Source: Corallium rubrum
Lineage: Eukaryota > Cnidaria > Anthozoa > Scleralcyonacea > Coralliidae
Length of the DNA stretch: 64,000 nucleotides
Assembly (NCBI GenBank): GCA_964035015.1
Contig: OZ036007.1
Coordinates: 13,771,141 to 13,835,140, forward strand
Reading direction: 5' to 3'
Shown: one piece after another, positions 39,301-51,400 of the stretch
Layout: each line of letters opens with the position of its first letter
How positions within the stretch are numbered: position 1 is the stretch's first letter
Translations under genes and position numbers: made by a program
The notes under the pieces: generated by a model
Told to the model about the DNA's origin: nothing
Database searches by the model: none
What the model saw: only the letters and a program-made list of their open reading frames with translations

Positions 39301-42300
39301 GTTATCACTTTCTTCGTATTAGTTTTATGTTCCTTAGTTTTAGGCGATGCCACAACAGTGTTATGGTCAGATAGACCAAATGGCGGATAAGCTTGCGGCT
39401 GGCAATAATACTCATGCATATTAGTTAACATAAGGTCTAATGTGGCATTTCTCCGTGTAGGTACTTTTACTATTTGCTTAAGACGAAAGTGATTTAACAA
39501 ACCACTAATATCTAGGCGATTAAAATCGCCAGTTACTAGTATACCACAGTTAGGGTATTTTGATTCGGCTAAAGTAAGTGAATTAAACAAATGGTCTCGA
39601 ATAGATCTCGCATCCCCTCCTGGTGGGTGGTATACCACCCCAGCAATTATACATGAAAAACCCCGAGGTAAGCGGTTAGGTCTTAAATAAAGCCACAAGG
39701 TCTCGTGATCTTCACAACAATTAAGTTCATTTATTTGCTTGTAGCTGCATTTATCATCTTTAATGTAAGCACACACACCACCATGGTCGTCTCTATTTCT
39801 ATCTCTGCGAAAAACGGTGAAGCCAGGGATGCTAATTACACTTTCGGATATTGACTCTTTCAACCAGGTCTCTGTAATAAACGCTAACTTTATCTCGCAA
39901 CGAAATAGAAATTCTCTCACTTCATCCAGTTTTGGAACTAACGACATCACATTAGTCAACATCAATTTGGGAACCTTGAATGGTATATTTAGAACTTCTG
40001 CTACTTTAGTTCTGCTTGTGATATTAACGCAATTTCTTGGTACGTGGCCCCTTATAGTTTCTGTATATGCATGATTTGGTCATAAGACCATTTGAATCAT
40101 ACCGGTGTCACAGGAAATTCGCCCCCCCCCCTGTAAATTCGCCCCCCTCCCCATGGGGGGCCGAATTTCCTAGGAATATCGCCCCCAGGGGGGTGAATTT
40201 CCTAGGAATCTCGCCCTCCCGGAGGACGAATTTCCTAGGAATATCGCCCCCCTTTAGGAATTTCGCCCCCCCCCCCCTTCTCGATTTCGATTTAAATTCA
40301 AAACATGTCAAGAACATAGTAAATTTAATATCTTATAAAAATTATACCAGTTGACTATATAGCTCAATGGGTTAGCTTATGAAAGATAGAAGTGCTTTCG
40401 ATTCTGAAAGGACTTTAAGATCCTGAGAACGGACTACGGCTACGGCAGGAAGTTTAAGAGTGGTATTAAATAGTGTTGTATTTATACATTCATAATCGCA
40501 CGGACTCATTCTGTTCTTAAATTCTTGAGGAAAAACACTTGTTCAATCTATGTTAGTCGCGAAAGTAAGTTTAAACTTTCCCAAGGCTTCTGTAGTAACT
40601 CGGGTTCCGCGTTGTCTATGCAACGTGAAAAAGCATTTTCACGTTGTCAACAGAGTCACGACGGCGTGAAAATTACTCTTGGGAACCGACGTCGTTTACA
40701 AACGTTCTTTGTATATGACATAGTTTTGAAACACGTTGCCGTAGTAGTTTTATCTCGACTGGCTTCCAGAATGCATATGTTGTTGGCAATATAAATGTTT
40801 GCCAATTTGGGCGACTTATGTTTTGCGACTAAAAGGGGGAGGGCGAAATTCCTAAAGGGGGCGATATTCCTAGAAATTCGCCCCCTGGGAGGGCGAATTT
40901 CCTAGGAATATCGCCCCCCGGGGGCGATATTACGGCGGGACGGATTTCCTGGGACACCGGCACAGAAATCATCTGAGGTATAGTGTTATGAAAATGTTCT
41001 TACTTGCCACAGCCACCGCTTCACAATTTATGTCAACTCCAAATTGTCATTAACCCATTGGTAGCTCTTCCCTTGACCACCTTGACAAGTATATAAAATC
41101 GTCTGGCGTTAGCCAGGGTAAAATACTAAAGTCTGAATCAGTCCCAGAAGACTGATTCAACCAGCCGGTTGGAACGACAAGTTATTATCACCCGCCTCAG
41201 TACTGACGAATATCATAATAATTTGTCGTCTCAACCAGTAGGAAAGCGAGTCAGTCGTTCTGTTAATAAGGTTATTCGTTCGTTCTCGTTGGATTGTGCA
41301 GGTTCGACGGCGGTTAAAAAGCAACATAAATTGTATAATTAAAAAAAGTCACGGCTAACTGACTATTATATTTGATATTTGAAGCTAGTTTAATGACTTC
41401 CAAAACGCCCCAGTACTGCTAAAATGATTGTAGTGTGTCTGTATTGAGGTCAATCTTAAGGGGGGGAAAACTAGATATCGTTAGAAAGCTATGAATTTGT
41501 AGATTACAATGGTGTCTTTGGTTTCGTGATAAATACAAACCGTTAATAGTTGTGAATTTTTTTAATTAAAACCAGAGGGCTTCACTCGGGGCGACTTAAG
41601 AACAAAGCGTTTCAAAAAAAATATTTTCGCACTTCGATTCCGAGATAAATGTCCAGCAAAACGGTGTCAGCGTTTTTTTTTATTTATTGCCTGGTTTCGA
41701 ATTTATGACTTATTTTGTCCGAATGTTGGTCGAAAAACAGCATTTTTAACTTTGGTCGTCAATAAAATCGGCAAAACTCGACATATCAAAAAACGCTGAC
41801 ACCGTTTTGCTGGAAATTTATCTCGTAATCAAAGCACAAAAAAGATTTTGAGTCGAGTAAAACGCTTTTTACTCGAGTCGCCCCGAGTGAAACCCTCTGG
41901 TTTTAATTAAAAAATACACAACTATAGGCGAGTTTCAGGGTGTTGCGCGCGCATAATTTTTCAAAACAACTGGCAAGCTACACTCAAAGTAAACATACAG
42001 TTTGAAATAAACAAAGTATAGATACAGTTTCTGGATGTTTAACGCTGTTATTCTGCTGTTCTTGGCTCGCTAGTAAGTCTGTTTGTCATTGCTTACTTTG
42101 TGGAGAGCCCGCCAATTTCTTTGCAAAACGATGCGCACGCAGTACCCTGAAAGTCGTCTATTAACCAAAGACACCATTGTATTCTACAAATTCATAGCTT
42201 TCTAATCTATTTTATTTTTATGGCATAAATTCTGACGAATTGAGAGCGCTTTACAGAAATGACCCTGAAAACCTTAACGAAGACCTTGAGTTGCCATCGT

Positions 42301-42394
42301 ACTTCGTAACGAGGTCTGTACGGGAGAATATCAGACCATGCAAGATCTTGATAGTACGTATGGGGCCGCAGGCGAGAAAAAGACCAATTGATTA

Positions 42395-42466
<72 letters not shown>

Positions 42467-45400
42467 CCCAAACTTACACTCAGCCTCCCGCGATAATTAC
42501 TTTAATTACTGTATATTTTCTTGTTTTCTTAGGAGCTACAAGTCATGGATGATACCGTTCTACAGACCCACCCAGAAAATCCAGCTTTAGTTCAAATAAA
42601 TCTCCTTGCTGATGGTAGGTAAAGCCTAGTTCTCGTATGTCGTCGATCATCGTCGATCACGTCGGCGATCACCGGCGATCAGATAGTTCTCATTTGTCGC
42701 AGATGGTCGGCGATAATCGGCGCGCGACGACGCTTCACATTTCCCGCCTCAAACATCCAAAATCAAAATGCAGGCATTGAACAGAAGGTTAGTTGTTGCT
42801 TGTCAACTACAATTAATTATCGCGCTTCTGAGGAGAAAAACGAGCCCTTCTTGTATTGAACAAGCCACGGAAAAGAAGATTCTGGGTAAGAGAAATGCTT
42901 AAGAGGCGCCAACAGCAGAGCCAATTTCACATTTTAGTCGAAGACTTACGTTTGCACAATAGGGAGTAATTCCAGATTGAAATCTCATTCCGCCGGATTG
43001 AAATTTCGTTCCGGAATCATGTAAAGGCGGTGCGAGTTTCATTCCGGAATGAAAAACGTGACAGAGAGGACTAGAACAAACAATGCATGCGTGTTTTCAA
43101 ATATTTACGGATTTCAGATTTCAGGTGGATTTCAATCCAGAAACCCAATTCCCATGCAAACACGGATTGACTTCGCTTTTCAATCCGGATTGAAACTCAA
43201 TCCGGATTCATGTAAACGGCCCCTAAGAATGAGTCATGAGAGGCTGGAGCATCTTATTAATCTGGTTGCCCCATATATTGTGAAAAAAGAATGCAGGAGC
43301 AGAATACCTCTCTCACCAGAATCGGAATGCGCTATGAGATGGGGACTGGGTTGTAGAAAATTATCGCCGATGATCGCCGATGCACGTTCTCATATGTTTT
43401 CAGGTCGGCGATGGTTCGCGACCATCGCAAGAAACAAACTTTTTTGTTTTCTGGGATTGGATAGCCGATGATCGCCGACGGTCGCCGATGACATTTGAAG
43501 CACGTTCTCATATGTCGCCGACGTCGCACAGCCCTCATCGCCGATCATCGGCGACATATGAGAACTAGGCATAATGTACGCCTACGAGTTGTCAGACTCC
43601 GGACTTATTAGATGAAGTGCCCATGAAAGCGAAACTTAGTTTGTCTCATTTGAAGGAACACTTAACTTGATAAAGTAACATCTTTTGGAGTTTCTCGTTT
43701 CCTTGCTTCGTTCTTGAGATATTTCAGTTTGTTTGATATGCAAATTTTAACATTTTGACGTCACATGTGCACAGTGACTTATCGGTGAAGGTTATATATC
43801 TTTACTATTATCAAACCGAATTAATTAGGAAGCATATGGGTGTGTTTCTTGCACAACACCAAACATGTATAGAATTGATTGTGTTTGATACTGAATAGCA
43901 AAGATATGTAACTTTCTCCGATTATACTCGCTATGCACCTGTGAAGTTGTTTTAAGTGTTACTTTTTGTTGTACAAGCTGGCGTAAGTTGTTAGATTCAA
44001 AAAAGAACTTTGAGCTCTAGACGAGACTCGAACCCACAACCTTCCGAGTACCCAGGGTCGTATCTCCCCTGCTCCGCCCACCGCTGCGAAAGTTGCGGCT
44101 AGTCACGTGCCCCCTAAAAATTGGGGGGTTTTCAATTAACGATTTAAAAAATACTCAGGGAGGAGTGACAAAGGCACAATTACAACCGCTTCACCGTTTT
44201 GTTTATACAAATAATATATTACGTATGGCATCGTTGTCTGGCTGTCTGATCGCAAAATATCTACTCGGTGTTGACAAAACATATCTCGCTTTCTTCTGTG
44301 GTGTACGTCGTCGAAGAACAAAAGATCATGTCGAATCCGAGAATTAAAGAAAGCCCGAAGAAGATATACCAATGAATCGACTAAATATGTACATACCGTC
44401 GAATACTTTGTCGGTCGCAGTGTTGGTGATGTGAAGTACCTTAAGTTAAGAATTTGTACCAGGTATATTTTGAACTGCTTTATTCAGCCGAAATGTCTTA
44501 CGGCAAAAGACTTCGTTGCGACGAGTATTCTTCCTCGTTTAATCTAAAGGCCATGTGAAAGAAGATTACAAAATTTCACAAAATTCAAGACTTTGGTTTG
44601 CGAGAGCCAAACCGCTCTCTCTCGCATCAAAAATGCATTGACATTTCAGCCAATGCCCCGATAACCGCGGCGAAAAGTGCCGAAAGATGCGATTCAGCCA
44701 CATTCAGGAAATATTGCAAATATACAACATCAAACCGACTGTCCTTTCACGCACATTTGTCATCAACAGAAACTCAGGTATAAATACAGTTGTTGAATCG
44801 CGTTTTTCATTTTTTTAATAAACTTTATAGTTCGCCTAAATCTAATATCAGATTTTAGAATATGAGTATTAAAACTGACTTGTGTTGTAGCATTGTCATT
44901 GAGTGTGCAGCTTACTAAAGCTTACCACCCCTCCCATGATTTAAAATTCGTTTAGGCGGCACGTGACCAGCCGCAACCAGGGTCTTTTCGGAGATAAGAC
45001 CCTGGGTACGAGGTTGATACTCGCCTGGCGTTCTAACCACTGAGCCACTTAGATGCACTGCTCTCAAATAATAGACTCATTATACTGGATAGAGCATCCG
45101 GTGCTCGCTGTGAAGTCGGAATAAATTAGCGGCGGCCATTTCAGGTGGGACCCACTTGGTTTTCATACGGCCACTTTTAAGTTCTCCCATAGCGACAGAT
45201 ACATGTCACAAAAATTTAGCTGGTTTTCGTTCAAAATCCGATCATTTAAAGCGAAAACCAGAGGCGAAAACTGTGATTCAGCAATATTGTGGGTCCCACC
45301 GGATATGGCCGCCGCGAGATTTTTAGCCTCACTTCCGACTTCAATTTTTGCCAGGCGCGAAACAATAGATGCTCTATCCAGTATAATGAGTCTATTATTT

Positions 45401-48400
45401 GAGATCAGTGCTTAGATGGCATACCGAGGTTGTTTACGAGATTTATACCTGAGAGCGAGTTTAGCCGTACGTGTGTATGTTTTCTGAGTTCAATCATAGA
45501 GATCATATATAAACTAGAGGGGGCATTGGGGGATAAATCGGGTAACCAAAATATATATAAAATATATAAAATATATAAAATCAATTGTAAACGTTCTCCT
45601 TTCTGCGACTGTACGTTGGGGGATATAGAATCTATTACGCACTACTTTTTATATTGTACTCATTATGTCGCTCAACGTAATCATCTGATAGCCTCTTCTG
45701 CGCGGTTGTTCCATGCCATGTGGTCAGGTTTTTCTGATTCTCAAAAAATTCAAATATTCCTACATGGATCAGAACTGCTTAGTTTCAAAGATAATCAAGT
45801 TCTGTTCTGTAATGTCCAGGAATTTATACGAGACACTAAGCGATTTTAAGAACTAAACGATAAAATGATCAGTAAGTTGGGACCATATCAGCAATTTCTG
45901 ACCATTTTTCAATTATTCTACTCTGTGTGTCCTTTTCTTTTCTTTTCCTTTTTTTTTTTTACAATATAATTTAATATTATCAGCTAAATCTTTTTTTTTT
46001 TATCATATATCAAACGAACTTTGCTCTTTCCCTTTAAAAAACTCTTTAGTGACTTTGTAATATTATATTTCGACATAATCTCCCTAGATGAGCTTTGCTC
46101 TTGGAGAAAATGTTTGTACTCTAAAATATGTTTAAATAAAAAAAACAAAACAATTGAAGGCTGCCACCTTGGATAACTGGTTGGCAAAACAATGATCCCC
46201 GGATGAAATTTCTTGGTTCCAGGCCTTTTTTCTGTATTTGAAGCTAATTTTACATTTCTTGTTTATCTCGCCACATTTGTTTATGGAAAAAGAAGGTGGA
46301 AAACTCACGAACTACGTATTGTTAAAATACATCGTGTACGTATGTTGTCACAAATTTCTTAAGCTTTTCATATATAGTTGAAGTTCTTCGTTATCTGTAG
46401 CGTTTTAAAACGTTCAAAATGTTCACACCTTTGTTCGTCAAATGATGAGAAGTGGCACCTGGTTTGTTGTTTTCCCATAATTTTGCCAGAACTAAAGCTA
46501 TAAGTTAAGGTAGTATAAAACTTCTGATATGCCTAAAAACAAAGCTTCATGATTTAAATTAGCTTTAAATTCATACCTAAAGTATTCCAAAAGTTATAGA
46601 TAAAAGCAAACACCAAAACTGCAAAAGACAAAACAAACTGCTTCCCACATTGACCAACTTCACCCAGGCCAGATCAAAATGACAAACGTTTCACAATTTT
46701 AAAACACTTCTGCTTCAGATATGAACTTAAAAGTTCTACCATAAATTGCATTTTACAATATGTTCTGTTTGATATATTGCTCAGGGTTGTGTGATAAGTA
46801 TTTTAAAGACAATAGCCAAAATTCTAAGCACTTGTGATAAGTCCATTAACTCCACTTCTCATCATTTGACGAACAAAGGTGTGAACATTTTGAACGTTTT
46901 AAAACGCTACAGACAACGAAGAAACTTCAACTATATATGAAACAAAAGCTTATGAAATTTGTGACAACATACGTACACGATGTATTTTAACAATACGTAG
47001 TTCGTGAGTTTTCCACCTTCTTTTTCCATAAACAAATGTGGCGAGATAAACAAGAAATGTAAAATTAGCTTCGGATACAGAAAAAAGGCCTAGAACCAAC
47101 AGATTTCATCCGGGCATCATTGTTTTGCCAACCAATTCATCCAATATGGCAGCCTTCAATTGGTTAGCTGTGGTTGGCTGAAATTAGGATTGGATGCCCC
47201 CTCTAGTATTTATATGATCTCTATGAGTTCAACTATATATAGTACAGCAAAAACAACCGAAAGTTTAGTCTGAGATATCTCAACAAATAAGCAACAACAC
47301 GAAAAACTGCAAAATACGTCACTTTGGCCAGTCATCGGGTCGATCCAATATTTTACCTTATTAGCCAAACAGTTTTCTACAGCTGGCTTTTGAACGTGGT
47401 ATTTTTTCTACTGTTTTTATTGTCATTTTGTCGTTGCTTATTATACTGTGCATGTATGTTTCACTTGTAGACGAGGAATTACAGAGGATCTTACATGGAG
47501 AACCATTGAAAGTTCTGCCAATGAGAAAACACAGACATACTCAGATATTTTTGCATGCCAACGGAGAAGCTTCAAAACAACATGAAGGAGTTGCTGTAAG
47601 TTGAGATTTTTATACTGAGGCGTTAAGGAGGCACTGTCCTGAGACGCATGTGCGCCATCTTGAAAAAGGTTTGGCGAAGCTTTTTCAAGTTTGCGTTTCC
47701 AGTATATATATCGCGTCTACGGAGAGTGGAAACCTTGGGCATAGTGGAAGCCGGAAAAACTCTGGCAGAAAAGAAAGGTTTACAATTACTAACACAAAAC
47801 AGATACATTGACTATAAAGACATAGTGACACTTCCGCCCACGTGAAAAGATAAATAATTATTTACATTGATTTATAATAATATTTTGACAGTGTTTTTAA
47901 GCCTTTTTAAGTAAAAATCGATATTGTTCTGGCAAGTGTTTTGCATTATTGTCTGCGTTTTCTCTACATGCTGTATACCAAGATTCTAGAGTCGATCTGT
48001 GTCGATAATTTGCGGTGTCTAAAATTTTTCCGTTAGAAAAGTCAATCCGGTGATCGTTTGCCCACGCATGATTAGAAATGTTGGATCCATTTTTGCAGTT
48101 TTTTACGTTGCGTTCGTGTTCCTTTCTTCTTGTTTTAAACGCTCTTCCTGTCTCACCAATGTAACTCCACGAACAATCAGAGCAATTTATTTGATAAATT
48201 ACATTTGTCTGGTCTTCTGAGGATGGTCTGTCTTTGATCGAGGGAAACATTTGTTCAAGTGTGCGAAGAGGTTTTGTAGTGGTTCGGATGTCATAGGGTT
48301 TCAGGAGTCGTTTGAGTGGTTCAGTTAGGCCTTTAATATAAGGGAGGACCGCATAATTGTAGTGACTCTTCGGTTCCACAACATCAAAAAACATGCGTAC

Positions 48401-51400
48401 TAACTCTTCAGGTGGTGGTGTTCTGTTCTGCTGCTTAGTATCCAACAAGTAGAGAGTCGCCGTACTAAGCAGCAGAACAGAACACCACCACCTGAAGAGT
48501 TAGTACGCATGTTTTTTGATGTTGTGGAACCGAAGAGTCACTACAATTATGCGGTCCTCCCTTATATTAAAGGCCTAACTGAACCACTCAAACGACTCCT
48601 GAAACCCTATGACATCCGAACCACTACAAAACCTCTTCGCACACTTGAACAAATGTTTCCCTCGATCAAAGACAGACCATCCTCAGAAGACCAGACAAAT
48701 GTAATTTATCAAATAAATTGCTCTGATTGTTCGTGGAGTTACATTGGTGAGACAGGAAGAGCGTTTAAAACAAGAAGAAAGGAACACGAACGTAACGTAA
48801 AAAACTGCAAAAATGGATCCAACATTTCTAATCATGCGTGGGCCAACGATCACCAGATTGACTTTTCTAACGGAAAAATTTTAGACACCGCAAATTATCG
48901 ACACAGATCGACTCTAGAATCTTGGTATACAGCATGTAGAGAAAACGCAGACAATAATGCAAAACGCTTGCCAGAACAATATCGATTTTTACTTAAAAAG
49001 GCTTAAAAACACTGTCAAAATATTATTATAAATCAATGTAAATAATTATTTATCTTTTCACGTGGGCGGAAGTGTCACTATGTCTTTATAGTCAATGTAT
49101 CTGTTTTGTGTTAGTAATTGTAAACCAGTGCTATTCATTGTAACCAACCCGTTGAAGGCTGCAGACTGGCAACCGAAAGCTCGTAAATAATAAATATTTA
49201 AACCAGAGAACGTCTACGATTTTAATTATGAATCCTGGTTTCGCCTCTTCTATATTTAAAAGAAAAGAAAGGGTTCAATAACAGAAATATAGAACAGAAA
49301 AGAAACAGAGAGTTCGTACATGCGCGGGTATCATGACAATACCCCTTTAAAGGGACACTCCACTCAAAATACAATGGGGGTTTAAATAAAAGATCGTACT
49401 GACTTTAGGTTGCTCACGAAGTTATTATTTTTAGTTAAGGAGAAATCGCTCGTCGAATTCTGTAAAATCGTCAAATTTTCGACGCCATGTTGCCTTTCTC
49501 AATCAGACGCGTATAGGCAAGTCACGGGTCAGCGGATTCTGTGTGACATTATAAAAATCATATTTTGGATTTTCTCGGGGGGGGGGGGGGGGGGGGCAGT
49601 TGCCCCTGCTGCCCCAACCCCCCTCCCCGCTATCTACGGCCCTGTGTTTATTTTATTAACCGCTGTGCCGGGAGGAATTGTGAATAGAGCTTTTCGATAA
49701 TTACGTCACGCTTCATGAAAACGAGGCTCCCAGGCCAAAGTTTCACAATTTTGATTATCATAGTAATCCCGTCATATCTGTCTATGGAAGAAGATGGCTA
49801 ATAACGTCCAAACTATATATGGTAGAAGTACATCGTGTACGTATGTTGTTAGACATTTCATAAGCTTTCATTTGATGTATATTTTAAGTTTCTGTGTTGT
49901 GTGCAACTTTTTAATATGTTCGTACCATTGCTCGTCAAGTAATAAATATGATATGGATTTCTCACAACTGTTGTAGAATTTCGAATACCGTTGTTAAAAT
50001 ATTTAACATACAACTTTGAAACATATATCAAATAGAAGATACTGTAAAATGCTATTTGTGGTAGAACTTTCAAGTTTCTAGCTTAAGGGGAAGTATTTTA
50101 AAAATGAGAAAAATTAGTGTTATCTTGGTCTGATGGATGAATTGTTAAGTTTGTTTTGTTTACAACTCAAACCAAGATAATAAATAGTACGTTTTCCCAT
50201 CAGTTTTAAAATACTTTCTCTTAAACTAAAAACTTGAAAGTTCTACCGCAAATAGCATTTTACAGTATCTTCTGTTTGATATATGTTTCAAAGTTGTGCG
50301 TTATGTATTTTAAAAACAATATCCGAAATTCTACAACAGTTGTGGGACTTCATTATTATTACTTCACGAGCAATGGTGCGAACATTTTGGACATTTTAAA
50401 AAGTTACACACAACATAACAACATACGTACACGATGTATTTCTACCATATATAGTTTGGACGTTATTAGCCATCTTCTTCCATAAACAAATATGGCAAGT
50501 TACTACGATAATCAAAATTGTGAAACTTTGGCCTGGGAGCCTCGTTTTCATGCAGCGGACGTAATTATCGAAAAGGTCTATTAAGGTCTTTCGTATAGGT
50601 TTTCAGGGTCATTTCTGTAAAGCGCTCTCAATTCGTCAGAATTTATGTCACAAAAATAAAATAGATATCGTTAGAAAGCTATTGGCTTCCTGGCATTTTT
50701 AGCCCATTAAGGTTATTTCTGGAAGTCAGTACCCTAACTTTTCAAAATAATTTATGTAATTCTATTCATGATATTTTTCAAAGGGTACAATAAATTATTG
50801 TTGTTGTTATTGTTGTTGTTATTGTTGTTGTTAATTTGTAGAATACAATGGTGTCTTTGGTTTCGCGATAAACACAAACCGTTAATAGTTGTGCATTTTA
50901 AAGTTAAAACCAGAGGGCTTCACTCGGGGCGACTCGAGTAAAAAGCGTTTTATTTTGTTCAAAATCTTTTTTGTAGTTTGATTCCGAGATAAATTTCCAG
51001 CAAAAGGCTGTCAGCGTTTTTTGGTATGTCGGGTTTTGCTGATATTATTGACGACCAAAGTTAAAAATGCTGTTTTTCGACCAACATTCGGACAAAATAA
51101 GTCATAAACTCGAAACCAGGCAATAAATAAAAAAAACACGCTGACACCGTTTTTCTGGACATTTATCTCCGAATCGAACTGCGAAAATTTTTTTTAAAAC
51201 GCTTTGTTCTTAAGTCGCCCCGAGTGAAGCCCTCTGGTTTTAATTAAAAAATTCACAACTATTAACGGTTTGTGTTTATCGCGAAACCAAAGACACCATT
51301 GTATTCTACAAATTCACAGCTTTCTAACGATATCTATTTTATTTTTGTGGCATAAATTCTGACGAATTGAGAGCGCTTTACAGAAATGACCCTGAAAACC

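Larger units (their letters stand above)
44000..45450 (-). repeat. tRNA-derived SINE split by two MITEs
   Basis: On the minus strand, with insertions removed, the SINE reads ATCTAAGTGGCTCAGTGG (A box), then CCAGGCGAGTATCAACCTCG, then GTGGGTTCGAGTCTCG (B box), about 50 nt from A to B. The element 44049-45008 sits between the boxes with a CGAG duplication. The MITE 45055-45411 sits in the head with a TTAGAT duplication. Its outer borders are approximate. Confidence 0.65.
45494..47225. mobile_element. TIR element CATAGAGATCATAT with nested LINE and foldback
   Basis: 1,732 bp. The ends CATAGAGATCATATATAAAC, TAGAGGGGGCA and complement. An 8-bp flank AGTTCAAT/AGTTCAAC has one mismatch. Almost the whole interior is occupied by a LINE 3' end and a foldback element. 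Confidence 0.75.
47778..49126. mobile_element. Penelope-like element: head-to-head inverted EN copies
   Basis: Two arms of about 668 bp (47778-48445 and 48462-49126) are nearly perfect inverted repeats around a spacer of roughly 16-25 bp. Each holds the 3' part of a Penelope-like ORF. Further 3' sequence of the right copy continues to about 49255. Partial inverted copies next to a main copy are known for Penelope elements; the reverse transcriptase part is absent here. Confidence 0.85.

Noticed and set aside
42533-42614. Joining exon 5 directly to exon 8 with an acceptor at TACAAG
   Set aside because: It keeps a frame but skips the conserved QWYTG segment. Exons 6 and 7 restore both homology and phase with better splice sites.
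44093-44347. 84-codon frame inside the TACCCAGGGTC element
   Set aside because: It begins within the terminal repeat and shows no recognisable motif.
44000-45060. Functional tRNA gene
   Set aside because: A and B boxes are 1 kb apart because of an insertion, and no acceptor-stem pairing is evident.
49126-49255. Hammerhead ribozyme expected in Penelope-like elements
   Set aside because: A CGAAA core was seen but no CTGANGA partner at suitable spacing on either strand.
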